Shown here in pieces: positions 42,286 through 52,546 of a DNA stretch of 53,941 nt (the stretch's first letter is position 1; each line of letters begins with the position of its first letter). The stretch is from positions 1-53,941 of the forward strand of contig JANTQF010000236.1 of the NCBI GenBank assembly GCA_032988165.1, given 5' to 3'. The notes beneath the pieces were generated by a model. The model did not search any database and was not told the DNA's origin. It worked only from the letters and a program-made list of their open reading frames with translations. The stretch is from Emmonsiellopsis sp. PD_33. Its lineage: Eukaryota; Ascomycota; Eurotiomycetes; Onygenales; Ajellomycetaceae. A program made the translations under genes and the position numbers.

Positions 42286-45200
42286 TCATCTGCCTGCAAT
42301 ATAGTCCTTGTTCTCCACCGTGACACTCTTCGTCATGTGGTTGACTTTGTAGACTCCGACAAGGCGGGAGGCGAGTTCGAACTAGGTAGGCGTTTCAAGT
42401 CAGCAACGCTTTATAGACGGAAAAGAATACGAGGAAGAGAAACGACGGAATAATACATACCATATTATTTCGCAACGAGATGACAATGAATTGCGCGTTC
42501 TTTGTCCGCTCCTTGATATATGATGCGACAATTGAAACCTAGAAAGAAACCCCATAGTCAGCAACCAGACCGAATTAATGTTCCTGCTCTGTGTTTTGGT
42601 TATTACTCACATTTCTGAAATCTAGGGCAGCATCGATTTCATCCATCACATACAAAGGCGTCGGCTTGTAATGATGCAACGCGAACACCAGCGCCAAACT
42701 CGACAATGTTTTCTCTCCGCCAGACAAGTTGCTGATGTTTTTCCAACTCTTCTTTGGCGGCATCACCGAGAATAAAATGCCCTCCGAGAAGGGGTCGAGG
42801 GAATCGACCAGTTCAAGCTCAGCGTTTCCACCCATGGTAATCATCTGATACATCTCCTTCAGGCGGAGGGAGATGGTGCTGAATCCCTCCATGAATCCAG
42901 TCAGCCGGAGTGAGCGGAGGGTATCAAGGCGCGATTTTGCATTGTCTCGACTCGATAGTGCCGTTGCCAAATCTGCCGATCGCGACTCATGTTCAGCAAC
43001 CCGACGTCGGTATTCGCTGAGGACAGAAAGATCCACGGAGGCGTTCTGGGTCTTCTCCTCCAAAGCGGCAATGACAGCCTTGAGAGATTCTTTGTTCATG
43101 TCGGAAAGCTCGTCCTTGGTGTAGGTTGGGAGATTCTCCGCTGCTTGTTCCTCACCCAAGTCGCTGATGTTTTGGAGAGATAATTTGGCAAGCTTATCTT
43201 CCCAGTACCGTCCTCGTTTCTGATTCTCAACAAGAACCTTCTGATTCTCATCAAGCTTGTTCTTCATTTCGATTTCGGATGCACGGGTTTCGTTTAGTTC
43301 AGCAATCTTCTCGTCCAATTCTGCTTTCAACGCAGCGAGCTCTTCCTTTTTGGTTTCCAAGGCCTAGAGGAACATTAGCAAGTGGCTCTTTATCATTTGG
43401 GGGTGAATATTACCTCTTGAGCTTCCTCTGTCCGTTGCTTGGTGCCAGAGACGTCGTTTTCTTGGCTCTCAATATCCTCATTCAACTTCTCGAGCTCCTT
43501 TTTGACATGCTCACTTTCCTTCTCCGCGTCAGCACGAGACTTCTCATGTTTGATACGCAGTTTTTCATTCTTGGACTTCGAAACTTCTGCATTTGAGACT
43601 TCTTCGGCGAGAAGATCTATCTGCTCCTTGAGGCCATCGACTCTAGCTTTTTGGCTCCGAAGTCTGACACCACCCACTTCCATGATCTTGTTCTGCAGGG
43701 CTTGGATTTCTTCCTCCACTCCAGCTGTTTCATTATGGAGCATTTCAATTTCCTTTTCCAGGGAGGAAATATGTTTCTCAAGAGTGGCGGCCCGAGTATC
43801 GTCGCTCTTCGATGGTTTATGTTCCGCTGCAAGTTCATTGACGCGCCGTTGGGCGTCTGCAAGGTTACGGTTGGCACTCTCAATTTCCAGTTGGATTTTC
43901 TGGATCATGGTATCGAGCTTTGGAATCTCATCTTTTTTGGCTTTGATCGATGTTTCGAACTCCCGAACCTTCTCCTGGAAAACCTGGAATTTCTTTTCAA
44001 GTCTATCCCGCTCAGCTTCCAGTACCGAAACCTGGTCCTTTGAAACTTCATTGACGGGTTTAGAAGACATCCCGCCTCTGGCAACGCGGGTACCTCCACC
44101 ACTCATTGTCCCGGACATATCGATGAGCTGGCCATCCAAAGTGACAACACGCCATCTTCTCGCTCCGTAGGCGATTTTGTTGGCATGTTCGAGATCCTTG
44201 GCGACAAGAGTGTTCTGCAAAACGCTGTAAAATGCAGGGGCAAATTTCGGATCGACGGGCTTCACGAGGTCGAACAATCGTGGCACACTGTCTGGCGTGA
44301 AGACCGATGACATATCTCTGCGAGGCAATCGGTCAAGGAGAATAAAGTTGGCTCTCCCTAGATTGTTTTTGCGGAGGTAGTCGATGCATTGCTGGCCAAC
44401 TTCAACAGTATCGACCACGAGATTTTCGAGAGCTGGACAGGCGGTTGAAATGGCAACGTCATACTTATCGTCAATTGTTCCCAAATTACCCAATCTTCCA
44501 TGGAAACCTTCAATACGCCCGGATTCCTTCAATCGCATCAAGCCTTTGAGAACGGTACCTTGGTTTTGGGTATTTGCAAGGCTGGCCCTGGCTTCATCAG
44601 CTTTTTGCCGGGCGCTTGATATTTGTGAGCGGGCTGCAGGCTCCTTCTGCGCTAGCGCTTGCAAATTATCTTGCAAGAGCTTCGCTTCGCTTTCGAGTTC
44701 AGCCTTTTCGGCGCGGCGGTTTTTAAGATCGGCGGCTTTACTGGACAACGTTTTTTCGATTGAGGCGATTTTCGCATGCGCCTCTTCCAAGGCAACTGCC
44801 CCTGCATTGCTCTTCTCACGCAGGATGTCAAGCTCACTCTGGGCGACGGCAACGGCAGACTGTTTTTCATTGATCTTTTCCTTCCAGGGCTCAAGGGACT
44901 TCTGCTTGGCGGCAATTTGGTCCGAAAGACCCTGTGTTTTGCCTTTGAGTCCCTCCCGTATGGCCGTTAGCTTTTTTTCTTCATGACTCATCTCTTTTTC
45001 AAGGTTGACAATTTCAGCACTCTTCCGTTCGATATCGTCGGTGTGTTTCTCAACTAAGCTTGAGCACTCTGATCCTGAAAGTCGGCTTGTCTGCATCGTT
45101 TTTTCGAGCTTCTTTTGTTTGCCAGTCAAGAACTTGCGCTTCTCTTCGAACTTGACTGACTCTTTGTCGTACTTGGCCATTTCCTTAACCATCGCCTGCG

Positions 45201-46848
45201 TGGCTTTTTCCATTGCCTCATACTCCTTGGCGCCTTTTTTATACGATCGCTGAAGCTGCTTGATACCATCCTCATTGCCCTGATGCTTTTCAAGCTCCAT
45301 ATTCAGCAATTCCTGCATCTGTAGTATGGCTTCTTCCGTAACTCGCGTATTATCGTTGCATTCGTCGATGTAAATTTGGTATAGAGCAGACTGCTTTTCT
45401 GCGAGTTCGTTTTCGTCCCTGATGTAGGCGAGCGCTTTGTTTTTCTTGTCCTCCAAGCCGTTCTTTTCCTTTTCTACATGCTGAACACGGTTGTTTTTCT
45501 CGACACATACTTCGTTCAACGTTTCGACCTCGGTAGCAGCCTCCTCAATTGGGGCCTTGTATTTGGATGTTCCGATAATATCCTCCAGGTACTCCAGAAG
45601 CCCATCGTCATGCTCATTTGCAGCTTTAGGCTTCATTTGGGCAATCGATTCCACTTCACCTTGCAAGATGAGGAAACGCTTATGGTCAAGGTCAATTCCT
45701 CGATCTCTCAAAAATGTCGTAACCGTTGTGAAATTCGTCTCTTTCTTGTTCATATAGTATTTGCTGGAATTGTTCTTGAAGGCTCGTCGGGAAACGATTA
45801 GCTGTGACTCAGGCACAACTTCATGTCCTCCCTCGGGGAGGTCCATAATTTCCTGGAAGTGTACCTCGACCTCGCAGAATTGGAGGTTTTGAAAGTTTGC
45901 GGAATTATGAATGAGCGCCGATATCTTCCCCTGTCGCATCTTGCTAGCTCTGAAACCGAACACAAACAGTAGGGAATCGATGACATTAGACTTTCCAGAT
46001 CCGTTGGGTCCTACGACTGAAGAGAAAGAAGCGTGGAACGGGCCCACGACCTGTCGTCCAGCGTAACTCTTAAAATTAGTCATGACAAGATGGGTAATAA
46101 CCATGCGGGGTTTGGGGGTTGTCGGCTCTTCAACGGTGGGCATAGCAAGTGATCGCGACTTTAGAACGATATCCATTGGCTTCTCAAGTGAGGTAGACAT
46201 GGGATTGATCATCTCTATCGTAGAGGTTTCTGGCTGTGCAGGCTCTGGGGGAGCTTGGTTCACGGAAGATTCTGTGATGTCTGCCAGAGGGGCGGTACTC
46301 TCCCGACGGGACGGGCGAGCGGGCTCTGGGGATGCTGAAGGTTCAGGTGTTGGTAGGGATGACATGGCGGATGCGGAGGAAGACATACGGCTTTCGCGGC
46401 CTGGAGCGGGACCGTTTCGTTTCCTCGGAGCGGCTGGCTTCTTTGTAGGTGTGTCAGGGTCTCCTTCCATAACGGTGCTCTCATTCATCCCGTCTAAAAG
46501 CTGTGACTCAAGCTGTGACTCGAGCTGGGACTCAAGTTGTGATTCTACGAGCTGCGACTGTTCGGGATCTTCTGCAGTCTTCGGCCGCCGTCCTCGCTTG
46601 CTCTTGTTCGGTACAACGGTTTGTGGCGTTTGGGCGACACTGCCTGCTGTTGTTCTTCTAGAGGCCCTTCTGGCAGTGGGGCGCTTGGGAACCGGTGTGA
46701 ATTCTTCTTCGTCTTCCTCCTCCGCCTCATCGTGGCTCGATAGAGTGGGCGTTACACGGCCTGTGGAGACATCGTCTTCGGAGCTTTCTTCGACCACGAA
46801 GCTTTTGCGGGCAGCAGCGCGCCGCGACGGCCTCGTTCTGGATGCCAT
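42286..46848 (-). CDS. SMC4: condensin subunit Smc4
   Basis: Four exons were joined: 46848-43414, 43363-42611, 42538-42461 and 42381-42286 (1453 aa). It is the ATPase core subunit that pairs with Smc2 in condensin to compact chromosomes. An extended N-terminal tail of about 245 residues is Ser/Thr/Pro-rich, with TP sites and an ESQL tandem repeat at residues 97-117. The ATPase head starts at MVITHLVMTNFKSYAGRQVV. Walker A is G280-PNGSGKSN. Two coiled coils flank the hinge (LKGLMRLKESGRIEGFHGRL and onwards). The ABC signature NLSGGEKTLSSLALVFALHH and the Walker B segment PLYVMDEIDAALDFRNVS are intact, and the last three exons complete the C-terminal head (VSIVASYIKERTKNAQFIVI). It is divergent from the ELYS-like gene. 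Confidence 0.95.
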
Positions 46849-47109
46849 TGCGTATGTGATGGGAGGGGGAGTGTGGGAGGCGGAGTCGGTGGATGTTTGG
46901 TCTGGGGCAGCTTGAGGTTTTTGTTGTCGTCGTCAAGACACGCGAACTGTTTACGTTTAACCGAATCGGGCAGCATGTTGGGCCTGCTTAGGTCAGCAGC
47001 GGCATGGCTTGGCATCAACCACCGCAGAAGCTTCAAGGACAATGACGATGCGCAACGAGAAGATCTTGATATCCAGACAACCACGCGCCGGGACACGTTG
47101 TTTTGCAAT
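46849..47109. promoter_or_regulatory. short divergent SMC4/ELYS-like promoter
   Basis: About 260 bases lie between the two start codons, so the promoters must overlap. An in-frame upstream ATG at 46975 would extend the ELYS-like protein by 45 residues and shrink this region to 126 bases. No clear consensus element was seen. Confidence 0.4.
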
Positions 47110-48175
47110 ATGGCGCCCTGGGAGGACTTCGATGCGACCTTTTCTTTCAAGAGAGATTTTGCCTACGACCCAAAAACATTGGCCCAGATCAGCTCCAACC
47201 GACGGGCTCTTGAGAACACCCTTTTCGTCGACAGGCTGCTTAAAGTCCTAGGCATCGATGCCGGTGAGGACCCCCGTTTATTTTAAAATCTCTAATGAAA
47301 TTCTCATCCGACCCTTGCAGCTGCCCGCGTTTATCCTCCAAAGTCGAACCAAGCTCTGCGAAACCTATTTGCGCAAATCGTCTCTTCAACATCACCAAAC
47401 CACCACAAGCAGGCCCTAATATACTATATCCTCAGAGATTGCCGGAGCACGGGAGACGGAGATGCTAGTTTACAGTTTGCGCGGCGCTGTTACCTCCCGG
47501 AGAAGTATCGACTGATCATCGAAGGCCTTTGGTATCTGGATAGATTAGAATTCAGAGTGAGTGAATTCGGTCCTTATTACCAAATTTTGACAATACTGAC
47601 ACGAATGCGTGTAGAGAGCATTGGAATATCTCACTGAACCTTCCCTTATTCCAACCTTCCCTGACGAGATTCTTTACGTCTTGTCGACGCTCCCAAAACA
47701 AGATGATACCCTTGCGACAGCGTACTACCTCACCGTTTCGCCACCACTAGCTTTCCAACCGAAAGCTCTCAATGCTTATTTCGCCGTCCTCTGCCGGACA
47801 AGGATCACCGAGTCCTTTTACTTCACGCGAAAACAAAACGATGCGCTCCACCGCGAGCTTTTAGAACAACTCATCGTCTTCGTGCACATGAGCAAGGTTG
47901 GAGAAGCAAGAGCCAACCGCGCAATGGATCTGATAAACTTGCCGTTTAACGAAGAGGAGGAGAAGTGGTTTGAAGAATGCTTGCTCCAGGGAAAGGCGAA
48001 ACATCTCCAGGGCGCAAAGGATACAGTTATGATGCGCAGAGTCGCGACGGGCCAGCTGGAAAATCTGAGTGACTTGGAAGCTTTGGGTGGCAGGAAAATC
48101 GAAGGCTTGAATTGGGACGATCTGAAGAAGAACCTCCGGCCTACATCCTCGCTGGGAACCTTGGGAGGGAGATGA
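47110..48175 (+). CDS. ELYS-like nuclear pore complex protein
   Basis: Three exons were joined: 47110-47263, 47321-47556 and 47615-48175 (316 aa). The protein matches the fungal ELYS-like alpha-helical domain family: it begins MAPWEDFDATFSF, continues ALENTLFVDRLLKVLGIDAA, and has YYILRDCRSTGDGD and later LIIEGLWYLDRLEFRRALEY, with LTEPSLIPTFPDEILYVL. In fission yeast the related Ely5 is a peripheral component of the Nup107-160 (Y) complex. The C-terminus (EDLKKNL, TSSLGTLGGR-type ending) is short and polar. I chose the ATG at 47110 because the conserved region starts there; the in-frame ATG at 46975 adds a segment without expected conservation. The next plus-strand gene is also a nucleoporin. 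Confidence 0.8.
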
Positions 48176-48868
48176 TCGCGCAGTTCGATGTTACTCGGTG
48201 GATGTATTCTAGCATTAAGCGGCAGGCGCATGGGGTGTTTTGGCGTTCAACTTTGATCTTACATCTATGGATACGCAGGAAAGCTTCTCAAATATATTTA
48301 TCATTAGCATCAACGAACTATAATACATGTTCCCATATCGTCCTGGTGATTTGGCTGTAACTTTCTCCTAGGTTGTGAAGGTTCTCTGCATTGGTGAATA
48401 TGTCAATGGGTGAATCGAGCATTAAATTACTATTCTAGAACAGAGCATCATAATACCTCCCTCTCCTCTTCTCTAAGCTCAGCTTGGATTTACTTCTCTT
48501 GTCGTGGCGCTGTGGTGGCACAAGGCGTATTTTTAGGTTACCAAAAAAACGCTAAAATTACACCTTAACTGTAGTCCAACCTCAACTTCACCGTCTGACA
48601 TCACTTTTCTAGCAGCAATCTCCTCCTATACGCCCCTCCACCCCGGAAAATAAATAAATAATATACAGTTGTTCTTATTCCCAGAATTTGGCATCGTCGG
48701 CCAAAGCAGAAGAGACTTCCCGGCGCAATATCAAATACGCCATCTTTTACGGAAATCGGCGCTCGATAGAAATGCGAACGCGCATCTCCGATATCGAGCT
48801 TTTCTAAGAAAATCCATGCATCACCCATTACCCTAGGAATATAAGAAACATCTCACATCGAGAGAATC
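48176..48868. other. spacer between ELYS-like and NUP42 genes
   Basis: About 690 bases separate two tandem genes. The sequence is AT-rich in the middle (AATAAATAAATAATATA near 48648-48664). A minus-strand open frame of about 75 codons at 48601-48828 has no recognisable similarity and is not called. It should hold the NUP42 promoter. Confidence 0.5.
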
Positions 48869-50890
48869 ATGGTCATCTGCTCATTTTACCAGCAGGGGCG
48901 TTGCAGGTTTGGAGGTGAGAAGCTTTCCCTCCACACTGGTGTTTTTTTGAGTAGCAAATTTATACTCGATGCTAATATCCTAGCTCAGATCGATGCAAAT
49001 ATGAACATCCCGGCGCCCAGTCTTCTTTTAGCAGCGGGAATCGATTTGGCGTGTTTGGATCCCAGTCTTCTGGAGGGGCCGGAGCAGGCGGGGGTAGTGC
49101 CTTTGGAGGTGAGTTGCGTGGAGTTTGCCCCGTGTCATTGTTGTGTTCACTGGACGACGATGTTGGTGTCTGAGCTAGATGGAACCTGGTGTTTGGAGAG
49201 TGGGGGATGCAGTTGAGAGGGACTGAAGTGTTCGAGTCTCCGTTGTCCTGTTTTTTGTCTTTGATTTTCTTTCGATGTCGACTTCTCGGGTTGGCTTTTT
49301 ATCGTGTCATCCACATCCCCAAAGCAGTACTTGATTTGATCAGGTTGCTATGTTTAACAGGCGATATACTGCTTGTGATATGTTCTATTGACAATTGCGC
49401 TCTTTACTTTCAATATGGCAAGTCCGGCTGTTAACAATCCTGGTTCTCTAGGCGGCCGCAAAGACGACATAAAGGACAACAAGTGAGTCTCTTTCAACCA
49501 TGACATTAAAGTCACGATCTTCTAACATTATAATAGATATGGGATTAGTGTCGCCGAGATACAAACTGACCTCACGCCTGGAAAAGGTCGACCGGAGTGG
49601 ATATTTTCATGTTACGGACCTGGCAAAAATGCGCCTATACAGCTATTCGGAGGCCCGCAGCGTGAACAGAGCTTCGAGGAAATGCGTGTTTTGCACTATG
49701 CGGCCACGGCAGCTGGGAATCCCCAACAAGCAGTTCAGGATGCGATGAAGCTCTACGCTGAGACGGAAGCTCAGATGCAGACTATTTTGAAAGATACAGA
49801 GGGGGCGATCCGATATATCCTCGAAGGAGAAAACACCCATCCGAACCGTATCGATGTCATTGAAGGTAGAACTGGGCCTGCCACCCCATCGCCATTTGGC
49901 CAGCCTTCCGCATTCTCACAGCCCCCAACGGCTGCCCAGCCAGCAGCGCCAGCATTTGGTCAACCTTCTGCCCCATCGCCATTTGGGCAGCCGGCTGCTG
50001 TTGGGCAGCAACCCGCATTTGGGAAGCCATCTTTCGGCCAACCGTCCGGGTTCGGCCAGCCATCAGCATTGGGGGCGGGTCAGCCCGCATTTGGGCAGCC
50101 TTCGAACCCGGCAGCCCCTGCATTTGGACAATCACCATTTGCCCAGGCTGCCCAAACAGCCCAACCACAGCAGAACCCTCTGGGGTTCGGCCAACCAACC
50201 CCATCTCCATTTGCCCAAGCACAAACGCAAAATCAACAACAACCCAGCCCGTTCGGCCAGCAGCCCGTACAACCCAGCCCATTTGGCCAGCCATCAGCGC
50301 AGAACGTACAACCCTCCCCCTTCGGCCAACCCCAGCAGCAAACCCCATTTGGCCAACCCCAAGCCCCTAGCCCCTTCGGCCAGCCATCCAACACCCTAAA
50401 CACCACCGCCCAACCCTCCCCATTCGGCACCCAACAACCCGCCGCAGCCCCAACCCAACCGAACCCCTTCTCCTCCCCACTCGCACAGGCACCCACAACC
50501 ACGACCACGACCACAACGACAGCCACCACCTCCCAACCCGCCATCTCCAAAAAGGCCAAACCAAACCTCAACCCCCTCCCGCACCTCACCGGCGAAACGC
50601 GGCGGGACCCTGTAACCCAAAAGCTCATATCATGGAAGGGCCGGCCGGTGAAGTACATCGAGGGGGAACCGTGCTACCAGCACCCAGACGACGCAGCCAC
50701 ATTCGTGCATATCTTTTTCCCCGATGGCCCGCCGAGGCCGGAGGCGTTGAAGGATGCCACGGGCCCGCCGGAGGAGTATACATCGGATGTTGAGACGGCG
50801 TATAGGTTGATGAAGGAGACGGGGAGCTTTAACCATGGGTTGGTACCCGAGGTTCCGCCAAGGGTGGAGTGGTGTAGTTTTGATTTGTAG
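48869..50890 (+). CDS. NUP42: CCCH-finger FG nucleoporin Nup42/AMO1 family
   Basis: Four exons were joined: 48869-48914, 48989-49108, 49452-49482 and 49537-50890 (516 aa). The joined N-terminus gives a CCCH zinc finger, C4-x7-C12-x5-C18-x3-H22, which only appears when the second AG (CTCAG) is used as acceptor. A Gly/Ser linker with FG dipeptides follows, then a conserved helical region (WIFSCYGPGKNAPIQLFGG, EQSFEEMRVLHYAAT). A long FG domain (about residues 180-390) follows, dominated by PSPFGQP and FGQP units. The C-terminal region (LTGETRRDPVTQKLISWKGR onwards) resembles the Gle1-interacting end. The protein acts at the cytoplasmic face in mRNA export. Intron 2 is 343 bases, far longer than other introns here, so a further exon could have been missed. 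Confidence 0.85.
49880..50480 (+). repeat. FG-repeat coding region of NUP42
   Basis: About 600 bases encode irregular tandem units of roughly 7-14 residues built on FGQPS/SPFGQP and separated by Pro/Gln/Ala linkers. These form the intrinsically disordered permeability-barrier segment. The DNA repeats are degenerate at third positions, so the array is old rather than recently amplified. Confidence 0.85.
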
Positions 50891-51535
50891 GTGGGATATG
50901 GAGGGAGTGGAAATGTATGTTACGTGTGTGTATGTTCAAGGGCCCGGTGGCGTGGCTGTGATATGGTTATAAATTTGGGGGTTTGGCGAAATGGCGCGTG
51001 GTAACTAGCTACGGTGTTATATATATCCTATAATTTCAGACAGTGTTCGTCCGTTTTTAATACGTTCCAGTTGAGGTTTAAGTAAGGGTTTATTGCGTGA
51101 AGTATGTGTGGTGCCTGAGTACCGATGGCTCATATCTAGTTTGATGTTACAGACTGCAAGCTACACCTCCCCGTCTACGCAATGGGTAACCAGTAGCTTA
51201 TCTACTCTAGAGCACGCCAATATAGACTACACATGGTAAATTACGGGAACAGTTTATGATAAACCAAAAGTTGACCATCAATTTCATCTCGCGCGAAGCA
51301 CTTTTAGCTACATGGACTAAACGCACAGCGCAACAATAGCAACCTGGCAACCTTTGTATTGGATTATCGGTGTCTATGTGGTGGTGACAAATATCATCCT
51401 GTCCAAGATAAATCATCTTGGACGTCATGGCCAGAGCTCCATTGACAAAAGCCCTAGTAATGCGGAATAATAATACACCAACATATCTCCGACAACCCAA
51501 TCCCATCAGCAGCTCAACGTCCGTTAACCAGACAT
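50891..51535. other. convergent 3' spacer between NUP42 and RPS20
   Basis: About 645 bases lie between two converging genes, with AT-rich stretches near 51015-51070. The only open frame of note on the minus strand (51207-51506) has no recognisable features. It probably holds both 3' untranslated regions. Confidence 0.5.
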
Positions 51536-52083
51536 TTATGCGGCAATGGTGACCTCAACCTCAACACCGGCCTCGATGTTGATGATGATCTGCTTGACGG
51601 TCTCGGTGGGAGCGTGCAGACTAAGAAGAAGTAGTCATTAGCATTCCATACACAGCAATTTCCCCCCCTCCACAGTCTGAAGATATATAGAAAATAGTAA
51701 AGGAATAACTCACTCAATCAACCGCTTATGGATTCTCATCTCAAACAGATCCCAGGTCTTGCTACCCTCACCGTTGGGGGTCTTACGGGTAGAGATCTTC
51801 AGGGTCTTGGTGGGCAGTCTGACGGGGCCCTTGACGTTGAGCGACTTGCTGCGGGCACGGTCGATCAGCTCCTGGCACACCTTCTCGAGCGAGGCGACCT
51901 TGCGGGAGGTGAGGGTGATGCGGATCTTGTGGATCTTCTGTAGAGGGGCGCATTTAGGGTTAGTTTTGGCATTGCATTTTTTTGCGATTGCGATTGCGAT
52001 GAGACGGCGAGAGAGGGGGGGAGTGAGTTGGCACGCACGGGACCCTCGCCGAAGTCTTTCTCGGGCTTCTGGAACGACGACAT
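51536..52083 (-). CDS. RPS20: 40S ribosomal protein uS10 (Rps20)
   Basis: Three exons were joined: 52083-52039, 51937-51714 and 51620-51536 (117 aa, the usual length). The first exon encodes the short N-terminus MSSFQKPEKDFGEGP. The second carries the conserved KIHKIRITLTSRKVASLEKV then VKGPVRLPTKTLKISTRKTP and WDLFEMRIHKRLI. The third completes DLHAPTETVKQIIINIEAGV with the acidic/hydrophobic C-terminus. uS10 sits in the 40S head; its N- and C-terminal regions are ubiquitinated by Hel2 when ribosomes collide. Both introns (93 and 101 bases) are longer than most here. Intron 1 contains TAACCCTAA next to its acceptor, and ATCGCA-type repeats. The neighbouring divergent gene encodes a homologue of Cue3, which also acts on collided ribosomes. 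Confidence 0.96.
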
Positions 52084-52546
52084 GGTGATTGAGGTTTCTG
52101 CGCATACAATTAGCGGGGCTGCGGCGGACTCATTGCGGATGATGGTGGGATTGCACACATACAGTGGTTTATCGGCGAATGCCAGTCAAGACCTGAACAG
52201 TGGAAGTTCGGTAAGGTGATGAAAGGCGGGTTGGGCGGGTTGCGGAAGGCTTCGTTTTTTTTCTTCTTCTTGCGATGAGGTTGAGCTTTAGATTTTTTGA
52301 TAAGAGCGGGTTGTGGGTGCAAGTCTTGGCATTCGCTTAGATAAGGTTAGTGTGGATGACTAAGCATGACTCCGCGGCTGGGGCCAAACATCGATATCAG
52401 AATATCGGAATATCAGAATATCGTTGCGCAACAAACATAGATTCTTTCCCGCGGGGGATCCCTTGCCTTTATCTTCATCCCGTGTGCTTGGCCGGTGTTG
52501 AGTCTGCTACAGCGGCTTTCGACGACTGCGAACACAACTGATCGAA
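52084..52546. promoter_or_regulatory. divergent RPS20/CUE3 promoter with 8-base tandem repeat
   Basis: This 463-base spacer separates two divergent starts. A T-rich tract on the plus strand near 52255-52272 lies on the RPS20 side. At 52393-52423 there are four consecutive 8-base units of the form AATATCAG/AATATCGG (GATATCAG first). The function is unknown; the repeat is observed directly. Confidence 0.5.

Noticed and set aside
46082..46915. 277-codon plus-strand open frame opposite SMC4
   Set aside because: It lies entirely antisense to the SMC4 5' end, is Ser/Gly-rich with no domain, and arises from the Ser/Arg codon bias of the real gene.
49880..50480. CRISPR-like regular repeats
   Set aside because: The repeats encode FGQP units of a nucleoporin, lack identical repeats with unique spacers, and the genome is eukaryotic.
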